Below are positions 8,799-17,955 of a stretch of DNA of 64,000 bases, piece by piece. The notes below the pieces were generated by a model, which was not told the origin of the DNA, ran no database searches, and saw nothing but the letters and a program-made list of their open reading frames with translations. Made by a program: the position numbers and the translations under genes. The stretch's first letter is position 1; the number at the start of each line of letters is the position of its first letter. The stretch lies in contig NZ_JRJE01000004.1 of the NCBI RefSeq assembly GCF_000763295.1, forward strand, positions 248,001 to 312,000, read 5' to 3'. The stretch is from Thalassospira australica (GTDB lineage Bacteria > Pseudomonadota > Alphaproteobacteria > Rhodospirillales > Thalassospiraceae).

Positions 8799-10316
8799 CT
8801 AGCGTTTCTTTTTCTTGTTCGCATATGGGTTTTCGCTGCTGCGCAGATTAATGCGGATCGGAACACCTGGCATATCGAAATCTTCGCGCAACGCATTGAT
8901 CAGATAACGCGTATAGCTTTCAGGTAGTTCAGCCGCCTTGGAGCAGTTGATAAAGAAGCTTGGCGGGCGTGCCTTGGCCTGTGTCATATAGCGCAGGCGA
9001 ATACGACGCCCGGAAATGACCGGCGGCAGGTGACGTTCGCTGGTGGCTTCCAGCCAGCGGTTCAGCTTTGATGTCGAAATCCGGCGGCTCCAGATATCGT
9101 GGATATCAAGAACCGTGGGCATCAAACGATCTGTGCCGCGCCCGGTAAGCGCAGAGAAGGTCAAAATAGGGATGCCCTTGGCCTGGGCAAAGGACACATC
9201 AAGCTTGTCGCGCAGGTCCTGCATGACACCTTTTTTGTCGATGATCGCATCCCACTTGTTGACCGCAATGATCAACGCACGACCTTCTTCAAGCACCATA
9301 CGCGCAATCGTCAGGTCCTGCTTATCAAGCGTGTTTGTCGCATCAAGCATCAGAACAACCACCTGCGCATAGCGGATCACGCGCAGTGTATCGGCAACCG
9401 AGAGCTTTTCAACGCGGTCATCAATCTTCTTCTTGCGACGCATCCCGGCGGTATCGACCAGACGGATCGGACGACCTTCATAGGACCAGTCCACTGCAAT
9501 CGAGTCACGGGTAAGCCCCGCTTGCGGGCCGGTCATCACACGGTTCTCACCCAGAAGCTGGTTGAGAAGGGTTGATTTACCGGCATTCGGACGGCCGACA
9601 ATCGCCAACTGGATTTTCGAATTGTCACGAGGACCTTCGTCGATCAGTTCGCCATCTTCGTCTTCGTCATCTTCGCTAAACTCGATTTCATAGGACGGAA
9701 AGACTTCGCCCTCGTCATCGGCAAAATCATCTTCGTCATCGAATGCATCTTTGGCATCGGCCTGTTCGGCTTCCTCGGCCTCACGCGCATGCTGCTTGGC
9801 AACACGTTCGCGGTCTTTCCACTCTTTCCAATGCGGTAAAAGCATGTCGTAAAGCAACTCGATGCCAAGGCCATGCTCGGCCGAGATCGGCGCAACATCA
9901 CCAAGGCCAAGGCCATATGCCTCATACAGACCCGGGTCCTGATCGCGACCTTCGTGCTTGTTGGCAATGACATAGACCGGCTTGTGGCGTTTGCGCAGCC
10001 AATCGGCAAAGTGGTTATCAAGCGGGGTCAGTCCCGCCCGGGCATCTATCAGGAACAGCGCAACATCGCATTCCTCAAACGCCATTTCACTTTGCTGGCG
10101 CATCATGCCTTCGACGGAATTATCAAACGCTTCTTCCAGACCGGCGGTATCGATGATGTCAAAAGACATATCCCCCAGGCGCGCCTTGCCATAGCGGCGG
10201 TCACGCGTGACACCGGGCTGGTCGTCTACCAGGGCCAGCTTTTTGCCGACCAGACGGTTAAACAGGGTCGACTTCCCGACATTGGGGCGACCGATAATGG
10301 CAACTTTCAGCGACAT
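8799..10316 (-). CDS. der: Ribosome biogenesis GTPase Der (EngA)
   Basis: A tandem-GTPase protein needed for 50S subunit maturation; 505 residues. The first G domain has GRPNVGKST (8-16), DxxG as DTAGLEE, and NKHE as its specificity motif. The second has GRPNAGKST, DTAGMRRKKK and NKWD. A KH-like domain completes the C-terminus, ending in a lysine/arginine tail. Between the two G domains is an unusually long, very acidic linker (about residues 180-230) of Asp/Glu runs. It lies downstream of bamB and the YfgM-like gene in the same direction, as in E. coli. Confidence 0.97.
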   Translation of the reverse strand: MSLKVAIIGRPNVGKSTLFNRLVGKKLALVDDQPGVTRDRRYGKARLGDMSFDIIDTAGLEEAFDNSVEGMMRQQSEMAFEECDVALFLIDARAGLTPLDNHFADWLRKRHKPVYVIANKHEGRDQDPGLYEAYGLGLGDVAPISAEHGLGIELLYDMLLPHWKEWKDRERVAKQHAREAEEAEQADAKDAFDDEDDFADDEGEVFPSYEIEFSEDDEDEDGELIDEGPRDNSKIQLAIVGRPNAGKSTLLNQLLGENRVMTGPQAGLTRDSIAVDWSYEGRPIRLVDTAGMRRKKKIDDRVEKLSVADTLRVIRYAQVVVLMLDATNTLDKQDLTIARMVLEEGRALIIAVNKWDAIIDKKGVMQDLRDKLDVSFAQAKGIPILTFSALTGRGTDRLMPTVLDIHDIWSRRISTSKLNRWLEATSERHLPPVISGRRIRLRYMTQAKARPPSFFINCSKAAELPESYTRYLINALREDFDMPGVPIRINLRSSENPYANKKKKR

Positions 10317-10426
10317 CTGATTTTCAGACTCTCGTTATAAAAGGCGTTATGCGCCGACGGCACAACAGCCCTCGACGCATCGCAAATCCTGCAAGGAAAC
10401 CTTGCTTGAAACTTTATTCGTACTGA

Positions 10427-11761
10427 TCAGCGATATGCGATTAGATCGGCATCCGCAGTCAGGAAGTAAAGGCTGTCACCTGCAACAGATGGCGGCAGGG
10501 TAATTGGCCCGGATACTTCGTCCTGACCAAGAATGTCACCGCTATAAGGGGAAACAGTCAATACTTCGCCCTGCTCGTTACCAACGATCAACCTGTCTCC
10601 GGCCAGAACCGGCCCTGTCCAGACAATCGGGCCTTCCTGATCCTCGGGATCGACAAAACGAGGCAGAACGGTCACCCATTTAACCTGTCCGGTCCTCCGA
10701 CGCAAGGCAATCAAGTCATTTGTGTTGGTTAGCAGGTATACATAATCGCCGGCCACCCATGGCGATTGAATGCCACCGGCCTCCAATTCCCAGACACGAA
10801 AGCCCGTGCGAAGGTCAATTGCGGTCGTCAGGCCAGAGTTACTGGTGGCAATCACCAGATCATTGTCAATCACCGGCAAGCCACGAATATCGGCAATGGC
10901 CGAAACCGCATCCGTCCGGCCAGCTGCCGCCAGGGCATCCGACCAGATCACCTGCCCGTTTTCAACACGCAGTGCGTACATTTCACCGGTCGAATAGGCA
11001 GCAATGACAACACCTTGATCAACCGCCGGGCTGGCCCCACCGATAAAGGATGCACCTTCGGCAGCACCACGATGGTTCCACAGGCTTTCACCCGTAAGCG
11101 CATTCAATGCGATGGTCTGGTTATCAATGGTGATGGCAAAAACACGTCCGCCCCGCACAGTCGGCGCCGAGCGCATCGGTGCACTGACCTGTTGACGCCA
11201 AAGAACCGTGGCACTTGGCGCATCAATCGCGATGATTTCAGCAAAACCGGTCGTGGCATAGATGATCCCGGCCTCATAGGCCAGACCACCCCCCAGAAGC
11301 GTGCTGTCTTCTTCGTCTTCGGGTGCAAGTTCCAGCGACCAGATTTCCTTGCCCGATGACGCGGCAAAGGCACGCACTTCGGCAGCCGCATCAATGGTAA
11401 AGATTACACCGCGCGCAACAATCGCCTGATTGAGCAGCAGGTTGTCATCCATCGACCCTTCGCCGATATCAATCGACCAGTCCTGTTCGAGAACTTCGTT
11501 ATCCAAAGCAACGTGATGGAGTGCGTGGCTCGGATAGCCACCATTCTGCGGCCAGTCGACCATGGCTTCGGGTTCCGGCAGGATCACGCGCTGATCACTC
11601 AGTTCCACATCGGGCTGAACAGTGCTTTGCAGGGCCAGAACAGAGATGCGTTCACCGGGCAACGGCGGTGCTTCCGCCTCGCCAAGCCAACCTGAACACC
11701 CTGCCAAAAGGCCCGTCAGCCCCATTACGCACAGAAGTGACTTAATACCGCGTGTGGTCAA
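10427..11761 (-). CDS. bamB: Outer-membrane assembly lipoprotein BamB
   Basis: A 444-residue lipoprotein subunit of the BAM complex, which inserts beta-barrel proteins into the outer membrane. The signal sequence ends in lipobox LAGC (Cys22). The rest is PQQ-type beta-propeller repeats, visible as recurring AxxGxxxW blades such as SSGKEIWSLEL, LTGESLWNHRG and RTGQVKWVTVL. The start is TTG at 11761, preceded by AGGGGAA. Starting at the next ATG would remove the basic n-region of the signal peptide. It lies between the YfgM-like gene and der. Confidence 0.92.
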   Translation of the reverse strand: MTTRGIKSLLCVMGLTGLLAGCSGWLGEAEAPPLPGERISVLALQSTVQPDVELSDQRVILPEPEAMVDWPQNGGYPSHALHHVALDNEVLEQDWSIDIGEGSMDDNLLLNQAIVARGVIFTIDAAAEVRAFAASSGKEIWSLELAPEDEEDSTLLGGGLAYEAGIIYATTGFAEIIAIDAPSATVLWRQQVSAPMRSAPTVRGGRVFAITIDNQTIALNALTGESLWNHRGAAEGASFIGGASPAVDQGVVIAAYSTGEMYALRVENGQVIWSDALAAAGRTDAVSAIADIRGLPVIDNDLVIATSNSGLTTAIDLRTGFRVWELEAGGIQSPWVAGDYVYLLTNTNDLIALRRRTGQVKWVTVLPRFVDPEDQEGPIVWTGPVLAGDRLIVGNEQGEVLTVSPYSGDILGQDEVSGPITLPPSVAGDSLYFLTADADLIAYR

Positions 11762-11829
11762 AACCGTTTCCCCTGAAAAAGCTCACGTCATGTCGGTCAC
11801 AACCGTGACCCAACCCGGCCCGGGTCTGA

Positions 11830-12480
11830 TTAGGCGCCAACGGCCTTGAGAATTTCACTTGCACGTGCACGCATTCCGGCCGGTGCACTGTTATCGTCGG
11901 CGATTTCGGTCAAAAGCGGTTTGGCTGCCTCAACCTCGCCGCCTGCGATATGCAGCAATGCGATCATTTCACGTGCCGAATAGTACCATGCATTTTCCGG
12001 AACAGCGATCGGCTGCAGACGGGTGATCAGTTCTTGCGCGTTGCTGGCATTTGCACTGTTCATCGCGATCTGAACCACGGCAAGATCACGGTAAACCGGA
12101 TCAATGTCGTCGTTACCGGCAATGGCTTCAAGTTCGGTGACAGCAGATGGAACGGCGCCCGCACGCAGGTAAACAGCAGCCTTCTGGAAATGACCAAGGG
12201 CGACGAAGCCCGCATTGCCATCGGCAATGATCGCATCAAGGGCTGCAAGTGCTGCGTCCTGATCGGTTGCGCTGTCTTGGGCAAGTTCAACGGCATTGGC
12301 AAGGCGGGTGCCGTTTTCAATGCTGGTGGTCTCATCGTAGGTTTTCCAGCCTTCACGACCTGCAACACCCAACACGATGGCACCAGCAACACCGATTACG
12401 TATTTCCCGTATTTGCGCCACAGTTCTTCACTGCGTTCACGCTTAAGGTCTTCTTCGACTTCCTGGAAAATATCAACCAC
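11830..12480 (-). CDS. YfgM-like tetratricopeptide membrane protein
   Basis: A 216-residue protein with a short cytoplasmic N-terminus (VDIFQEVEEDLKRERSEELW), one transmembrane helix (about 25-45, KYVIGVAGAIVLGVAG) and a periplasmic TPR-like region. This is the layout of E. coli YfgM, an inner-membrane partner of the SecYEG/PpiD chaperone network. Its position directly before bamB and der matches the E. coli yfgM-bamB-der operon. The start is GTG. An 8-bp hairpin (AAGCGGGC/GCCCGCTT, 12508-12528) lies in the leader. Confidence 0.88.
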   Translation of the reverse strand: MVDIFQEVEEDLKRERSEELWRKYGKYVIGVAGAIVLGVAGREGWKTYDETTSIENGTRLANAVELAQDSATDQDAALAALDAIIADGNAGFVALGHFQKAAVYLRAGAVPSAVTELEAIAGNDDIDPVYRDLAVVQIAMNSANASNAQELITRLQPIAVPENAWYYSAREMIALLHIAGGEVEAAKPLLTEIADDNSAPAGMRARASEILKAVGA

Positions 12481-12989
12481 GAAAACGGCTCCAATCCGGT
12501 CACAATAAAGCGGGCAACCTGCCCGCTTATCTGAATTAATTCTGGCAAGGATTTAACGCGCCAGCGGGTACAGGGTCAAGTCTGCTCGACACCAATCGCA
12601 CCTTTCACGCAATTATTTTGCCCTGCTTGGAAATTCCGGGCGGCCACGTTCATCACTGTCGGCATCCCTACCGGGGAAAAACCGGCATCATCAACGGAAA
12701 ATCAGTGCCCGCTAATTTGATCGGAAAGAATTGCCTGCCTTCCTGCTATTTTGTCCGCCAACTGAACCATTTTGCATGGTTTCCGGCCAACATTAAAATG
12801 AACAGGTTGCGCATCGGGGCCTTCAAGACGCCCGCAACAGGCTGAAAAATGGTCATCTCGTTGCCATATGTCGTTTTAGCGCAGTCTGAACATCAAATTC
12901 GGCACAGGGCTTGCTTTGATAGTTACCAGGGAAACAGATTTGCAAATGCCACCGGCCATAATTGCCCGGTAGAGCGGACGGAGACCACA
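12481..12989. other. Intergenic region between yfgM-like gene and lipoprotein gene
   Basis: About 509 bp between divergent genes. The only structure seen is the 8-bp hairpin at 12508-12528, in the leader of the leftward operon. Short open frames here lack a ribosome-binding site or recognisable sequence and are not called. Promoters for both directions must lie here, but none is clear by eye. Confidence 0.5.
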
Positions 12990-13415
12990 ATGAAACGTCG
13001 CCAGATTGTACATAGCCGCCAGTCGACCAAGCGCATGTCTCGACAACGCATTCTTGCCGGGCTGTTTGCTGCCTTTTTGGGATCGACCGTTTCGGGATGT
13101 GGCACGACGATGTCCGACATAGCAGGCACAAGCCTGTTCACCGGGACCGAATGGTACTTCGCCTTTGACGTGGTCAGCATCATCAATTCAGACAAAACCC
13201 TGATCGATCATGCCGTATCGCTTTCGACCGGTCAGGATTGCTCAACCATTCGCAAGATTGATGGCAAGTCATATTGCAAAAAGGATCCGGTTCCGGAAAC
13301 CCCGCTTTATTGCTATCGGTCCTTGGCGGCGGTGAGTTGCTATCGCACACCGGACCCTTACAACACCGGGTCGCAAACCGTTGACTGGCCGCCAACCCGC
13401 TCACGCAGCCTTTAA
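12990..13415 (+). CDS. Small putative lipoprotein of unknown function
   Basis: A 141-residue protein. The N-terminus is strongly basic (MKRRQIVHSRQSTKRMSRQR), then a hydrophobic stretch and a lipobox-like TVSGC. This predicts a lipoprotein with an extended n-region, or a start at an internal Met nearer the hydrophobic core. Several cysteines in the second half (CSTIR, YCKKDP, LYCYRS, SCYRTP) could form disulfides. GGAG precedes the ATG. I do not recognise a family. A DUF2794 gene follows. Confidence 0.7.
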   Translation: MKRRQIVHSRQSTKRMSRQRILAGLFAAFLGSTVSGCGTTMSDIAGTSLFTGTEWYFAFDVVSIINSDKTLIDHAVSLSTGQDCSTIRKIDGKSYCKKDPVPETPLYCYRSLAAVSCYRTPDPYNTGSQTVDWPPTRSRSL

Positions 13416-13548
13416 ACAAATCAGACCGACCCATTTTTGCCCATTCAATCTTGAGGCACGCGAAAATCCGCGCTACCGTGTCACATGGCTGTCATTTTCC
13501 CGATTGCGGGTGAATGGTCGCCGTTGGAACACGCTGGCGGAGACCCCC

Positions 13549-13905
13549 ATGGGAACATTGTTCGATTTGGCCAAATATCGCAAAGCCAAAAGCTTTGTCC
13601 ATTTTGACCGATCCGAATTGATGAAACTCATGAACACATACTCCCGTCAGGTCGCAAGCGGTGCATGGAAAGACTACGCGATTGACCATCTGGATGGCAT
13701 GGCGATGTTTTCGATTTTCCGTTCAACCCATGAAACGCCGCTTTTCACCATCATCAAACTTAGCCACGAGCATAAAAATGCCGGGCAGTTTCTGGCCCTG
13801 CACAGCGGGGAGCGCATCAAGCAAAGCTCCGATATCACCAATGTGCTTGATGCCATCGAAAAACGCGCGCGCAAGGTCGTGCCGCTGTTCAAATCGAATT
13901 CCTGA
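13549..13905 (+). CDS. DUF2794 domain protein
   Basis: A 118-residue cytoplasmic protein of the alphaproteobacterial DUF2794 family. It is recognised by the block with a conserved F-x-R-x-EL start, a V-A-S-G-x-W-x-DYAID centre and FSIFR at the strand end. Function unknown. The ATG at 13549 is chosen because GGAG lies 7 nt upstream and because homologues begin close to this point; the frame is open further upstream, across the end of the previous gene. The Sel1-repeat gene starts 12 bp after its stop. Confidence 0.8.
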   Translation: MGTLFDLAKYRKAKSFVHFDRSELMKLMNTYSRQVASGAWKDYAIDHLDGMAMFSIFRSTHETPLFTIIKLSHEHKNAGQFLALHSGERIKQSSDITNVLDAIEKRARKVVPLFKSNS

Positions 13906-13917
13906 TGGTGCAATAAT

Positions 13918-14688
13918 GTGACACAGCGCCCCTCTCCCCGACCGGGACCCCGCAATTCATTTTTTGGTGTCGCATTCCTGTCCCTCGTTCTTTTCGCCCC
14001 TTCATCCGGGCAAAGCGCCGAGACAAGCAAGGAATACCAAACCGGCTATCACGCCTATCAGGCCGGGGACTATCGCCGTGCACTTTCATCCTGGCAGTTG
14101 GCCGCACGGGAAAAAGATCCCCATGCGCAATATGCCTTGGGCCTGATGTATTATCGCGGTGACTTGGGATCTGCTGACTATGACAATGCCGCCCGATGGT
14201 TTGTTCAGGCTGCAAATGCCAATCACGGCAGTGCGATTTATTATCTTGGGGTGATGCATTTCAACGGCCAGGGCTTGTCCTATGACCATTTCCGCGCGAC
14301 GGAATATTTCAAGCGCGCCCTAAGGATCACCCCGACCAACGCCAATGCCGCCTATATGATCGGCGCGCAGTATTTTCACGGACGTGGCGTGCGTCAGAAT
14401 TTTGTCGAGGCCGCCCACTATTTTGAAATTGCCGCCAAACAAAACATGCATGCCGCACAATTCATGTTTGGTGCCCTTCTTGAACGCGGATGGGGTGTCG
14501 AACAGAATTATGCTGATGCCTATTACTGGCTAAGACGTGCAGCAACCGGCCCGATCACTTTTCCGGCTGGTGCCAGCGAAGAAACCCCAATTGATCCGGT
14601 CGCCGCCCTCACCGCCCTTGAGCCACGCCTGCGTCCGGAAGAAATCAAACGCGTCGAGGAAAGGCTGGCCGCAGAAAGCCTACTTTGA
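13918..14688 (+). CDS. Exported Sel1-repeat protein
   Basis: A 256-residue protein with a signal peptide (hydrophobic core FFGVAFLSLVLFAPSSG) and at least four Sel1-like repeats. These are recognisable as A-x-x-x-LGxMYxxGxG, for example AQYALGLMYYRGDLG, AIYYLGVMHFNGQG, AAYMIGAQYFHGRG and AQFMFGALLERGWG. Such repeats form alpha/alpha solenoids for protein contacts. The start is GTG, and no strong Shine-Dalgarno is visible, so translation may be coupled to the DUF2794 gene just upstream. The specific partner is unknown. Confidence 0.85.
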   Translation: MTQRPSPRPGPRNSFFGVAFLSLVLFAPSSGQSAETSKEYQTGYHAYQAGDYRRALSSWQLAAREKDPHAQYALGLMYYRGDLGSADYDNAARWFVQAANANHGSAIYYLGVMHFNGQGLSYDHFRATEYFKRALRITPTNANAAYMIGAQYFHGRGVRQNFVEAAHYFEIAAKQNMHAAQFMFGALLERGWGVEQNYADAYYWLRRAATGPITFPAGASEETPIDPVAALTALEPRLRPEEIKRVEERLAAESLL

Positions 14689-14846
14689 CGTCGAAACACC
14701 CCACTGGCGGCCGCTTTGACATCGGCTGGCAACCCGTGTGGTGCATTACTCCGGCCCATGGCACCTTTAACGCAAGAGGGGAACCAGACCACCTGCTTGG
14801 TGACTGATCCCCCTCTTGGTCAGGGATTTCGGCGTCAGGTTGCCGA

Positions 14847-17192
14847 TTATTCGGGCAATTTATACGCAATCACGTAATCGCCAGGTTTCGTCCCGATTGA
14901 TCCGTGACCGCCTGCAACAATCAGAACATATTGCGCACCGTCGTCGGTTGTATAAGTCATTGGTGTTGACTGGCCACCTGCCGGAAGGCGGGCCTCCCAA
15001 AGCTGTTTGCCGGTGGCGGCATCATAGGCCCGGAAGTAGTTATCGACCGCCGCACCAAGAAACGCCAATCCGCTTTTGGTCAGGATCGGACCACCGATGC
15101 CGGGCACGCCGACCTCGAATGGCAAGGGCAATGGTGTCATGTCCTCGACCGTGCCGTTTTTGCGTTTATAGGCAATCTCGCCGGTTTGAAGGTCTGCACC
15201 GGCGACATATCCCCACGGCGGGGCCTGACACGGGATGCCGACCGGTGACAGGAAGGGTCCCATTTCAACGGCATAAGGCGCGCCTTCATTTCGATTCAGC
15301 CCCATTTCACTGGCCTTTTCCGAACCGCTCGGTGGCACGTCTTCGCGTGGAACAAGCCGCGATGTAAAGGCAAGATAGGTCGGCATGCCAAACATCGTCT
15401 GACGTTCCGGATCGACCGCAACGCTGCCCCAGTTAAACGTTCCGAAATTACCGGGATACACCAGGGTGCCCTGCAAGGATGGCGGGGTGTACCGCCCGTC
15501 ATATTTCAATTGATGGAAGGCAATCCGGCACGCCATCTGATCAAACAGCGTAAGCCCCCACATATCCCTGCCGGTCAGCGGTTCGGGCATAAAGGTCAAA
15601 CCCGATACCGGCTGGGTTGGCGCGGTATAATCTTCGGGGATCGCCCCGCCCGGCGCGGGAACCTCTTTTACCGGAATGATCGGCTCACCGGTGCGACGAT
15701 CCAGAACATAGATATCACCTTGTTTGGTTGGCCCGACCAAGGCGGGAACCGGATTCCCGTCGGCATCATTGATATCAAGCAAGGCCGGCTGTGCTGGCAC
15801 ATCCATATCCCACAAATCGTGATGGACCGTCTGGCGTACCCACTGGACCTGCCCGGTTTCAAGGCTGAGCGCGACAATCGATGATGCGTATTTTTCGACA
15901 TTCTCATCACGGTTCATGCCCAGCTGATCAGGAACCTTGTTGCCAAGCGGAACATAGATCATGCCAAGATCTTCATCGGCACTTGATACAGACCAGCTGT
16001 TTGGGGAATTGGTTGTATAGGTCTGCCCTTCAGCGATCGGTTCAGTCTGTTCCGGATTGCCGGAATCCCAATTCCAGATCAATTCACCGGTATCAATGTC
16101 AAAGGCACGAATAACGCCCGACTGGGATTTGACCGAATAGTTGTCATTGACCGCCCCGCCAATAATGATCTTGCCATCGGCGGCAACCGGCGGGGATGTC
16201 GAATAGTAATATCCGGCCGGGTTATAGGGCATGTTTTTTTCAAGATGCACGGTGCCTTCATCGCCAAATGACGGGCAAATTTCACCCGTATCGGCATCCA
16301 GCGCGATCAGGCGCGCATCCGATGTCGGCAGATACACACGTGCCGTGCATGGCCCTGAACTGGTTGTTGCCGGGTCTTTGTAATAGGTTACGCCACGGCA
16401 TGTCTGGTGCTGCCGATCCGGGTTCTGTGGAATGCCCGGATCAAATTTCCATTTTTCCTGCCCGGTTTTGGCATCGATCGCAATCGCCCAGCTGTGGGGC
16501 GTGCAAAGATAAAGCGTATCCCCCACTTTCAACGGGGTAACCTGATAGGTCGTTTCAGGCACATCATCTTCACGTTTAACGTCCCCGGTCTGATAAACCC
16601 AGGCTTGCTCAAGATTTGCGACATTTTCAGGTGTGATCTGATCCAGCGGGGAATAGCGTTGCCCATAGGGGGTACGCCCATATTGATGCCATTCCCCTTC
16701 CGGAACGGTGCCCCCAAGGTTTGGCTGTTCGACAACCGCGTCCGTGCGCAAGGCCCCATCGGTTTCGTTTGGCGTATTCATCATCGAATAAACCGCAACA
16801 ATAACAGCAAGCACAATACTGCCTTCCAGGACGAACGAACGTCTTGGTGCGCCATGCGCATCATGCTGTCCTTGTGCGTGATCAAGTGTTTTACGGAACC
16901 AAGGGGTCAGCAGCCAAAGGCCGATGAGGACGGTTAATCCGCCACGCGGCGCCAATTGCCACCAGTCAAAACCGACTTCCCACATAGCCCATGCCAGACT
17001 TGCAACCAGAAACGCGGCATAAAGCGGCAAGACAACCGGTTTACGTTTGAATGACAAAAAGCCCATCACCAGAAACGCGATCCCGGCCAAGGCGTAATAC
17101 CAGCTTCCGCCAACCGCAATCAGCCAGACACCGCCAATCGCAAGTGCCAGGCCAATCAGGGTTAAAAGCCCTGATGTCAAAAGATTAACCAT
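14847..17192 (-). CDS. gcd: Membrane-bound PQQ-dependent glucose dehydrogenase
   Basis: A 781-residue quinoprotein oxidising glucose, and often other aldoses, to the lactone in the periplasm and passing electrons to ubiquinone. The first about 140 residues hold five hydrophobic segments that anchor it in the inner membrane. The rest is the eight-bladed PQQ propeller with family motifs such as GEWHQYGRTPYGQRYSPLDQI, W-docking repeats and the C-terminal PAGGQSTPMTY. Length matches family members (about 780-800). No pqq biosynthesis genes are in the window, so the cofactor must come from elsewhere. Confidence 0.93.
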   Translation of the reverse strand: MVNLLTSGLLTLIGLALAIGGVWLIAVGGSWYYALAGIAFLVMGFLSFKRKPVVLPLYAAFLVASLAWAMWEVGFDWWQLAPRGGLTVLIGLWLLTPWFRKTLDHAQGQHDAHGAPRRSFVLEGSIVLAVIVAVYSMMNTPNETDGALRTDAVVEQPNLGGTVPEGEWHQYGRTPYGQRYSPLDQITPENVANLEQAWVYQTGDVKREDDVPETTYQVTPLKVGDTLYLCTPHSWAIAIDAKTGQEKWKFDPGIPQNPDRQHQTCRGVTYYKDPATTSSGPCTARVYLPTSDARLIALDADTGEICPSFGDEGTVHLEKNMPYNPAGYYYSTSPPVAADGKIIIGGAVNDNYSVKSQSGVIRAFDIDTGELIWNWDSGNPEQTEPIAEGQTYTTNSPNSWSVSSADEDLGMIYVPLGNKVPDQLGMNRDENVEKYASSIVALSLETGQVQWVRQTVHHDLWDMDVPAQPALLDINDADGNPVPALVGPTKQGDIYVLDRRTGEPIIPVKEVPAPGGAIPEDYTAPTQPVSGLTFMPEPLTGRDMWGLTLFDQMACRIAFHQLKYDGRYTPPSLQGTLVYPGNFGTFNWGSVAVDPERQTMFGMPTYLAFTSRLVPREDVPPSGSEKASEMGLNRNEGAPYAVEMGPFLSPVGIPCQAPPWGYVAGADLQTGEIAYKRKNGTVEDMTPLPLPFEVGVPGIGGPILTKSGLAFLGAAVDNYFRAYDAATGKQLWEARLPAGGQSTPMTYTTDDGAQYVLIVAGGHGSIGTKPGDYVIAYKLPE

Positions 17193-17311
17193 GGGGTTTC
17201 CTTCGTTTGAGTGAACCAGTCAAACGTCACAGCCGGAAATGCCTGAACCGCAGCGTTTCAAAGGGGTACTATCCTCAAACGTGTAGGAAACCAATGAAGT
17301 TCCATCGGCAC

Positions 17312-17351
17312 AAAAAAACAAAACCCACCTGCCAATCAAACAAGGTGGGTT
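17312..17351 (-). terminator. Rho-independent terminator of the FliN-like gene
   Basis: 9-bp stem AACCCACCT/AGGTGGGTT (17322-17330 with 17343-17351), followed on the minus strand by a T-rich tract at 17312-17321. It lies about 53 bp past the FliN-like stop. Confidence 0.8.
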
Positions 17352-17404
17352 GGAATCACATGGAAAAAGCGGGACGGGTCCGATTGCCGATCTTGATGCT
17401 GTGC

Positions 17405-17707
17405 TTAATGATGGGTTTCGATGATCGTACCGGTTTTAACAACTTCGGTGATCGTCACACCAAGGTTTTCATCCACAACGACCAGTTCCCCACGGGCAAC
17501 AAGACGGTTATTGACGTATATATCAACCGGCTCCCCGACGCGGCGGTCCAGTTCAAGAACGGCGCCACGGGTCAGGCGCATCAACTGGGCAACCTGGATC
17601 TGGCTTTTGCCAATCACCGTTGAAACGCGCACAGGCACATCATAAGCCGCCCCGATTTCGGAGGCCCCCATGCGTACGGTAAATGGATCACTTTCGTCTT
17701 CAGCCAT
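17405..17707 (-). CDS. fliN: FliN-like flagellar motor switch protein
   Basis: A 100-residue SpoA/FliN-domain protein. FliN forms the base of the flagellar C-ring with FliM and FliG and takes part in rotation switching and export. The SpoA signature is clear: V-P-V-R-V...G-x-x-x-I, LTRGAVLELDRRVGEPVDIYVNNRLVARGELVVVD broken across residues 45-80, then VTITEV. ATG at 17707 is used; an in-frame TTG at 17716 is possible. It stands alone between gcd and a PLP enzyme, with its own terminator and no other flagellar genes nearby. Confidence 0.88.
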   Translation of the reverse strand: MAEDESDPFTVRMGASEIGAAYDVPVRVSTVIGKSQIQVAQLMRLTRGAVLELDRRVGEPVDIYVNNRLVARGELVVVDENLGVTITEVVKTGTIIETHH

Positions 17708-17955
17708 GCTTTTCAAGCCATCCCGTCAAATCGCGGATCAAATCAAAGGAATCGATAACCTGTCATCCTAGAGGTTAGCTTTGAAAAAAGTGTTAGCAAG
17801 CCCAATCTGTCAAAAATCATACAGGCCGCTGCGATTAGGCCAAATGTATCGAGACAATTTTACTATCGTTTTTTGTATTATTTTCTCCTAAACAGATGTC
17901 GTGCGCGGGTACACCGGGCAAGGATCAAAGGTTCAATCAGACATCAGGATGTTTC

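Noticed and set aside
12618-12845. 75-codon open frame in the 12.5-13 kb gap
   Set aside because: No ribosome-binding site and no protein-like pattern.
14773-14818. Terminator between the Sel1 gene and gcd
   Set aside because: A 9-bp stem CAAGAGGGG/CCCCTCTTG is present, but the loop is long and there is no T run on either strand.
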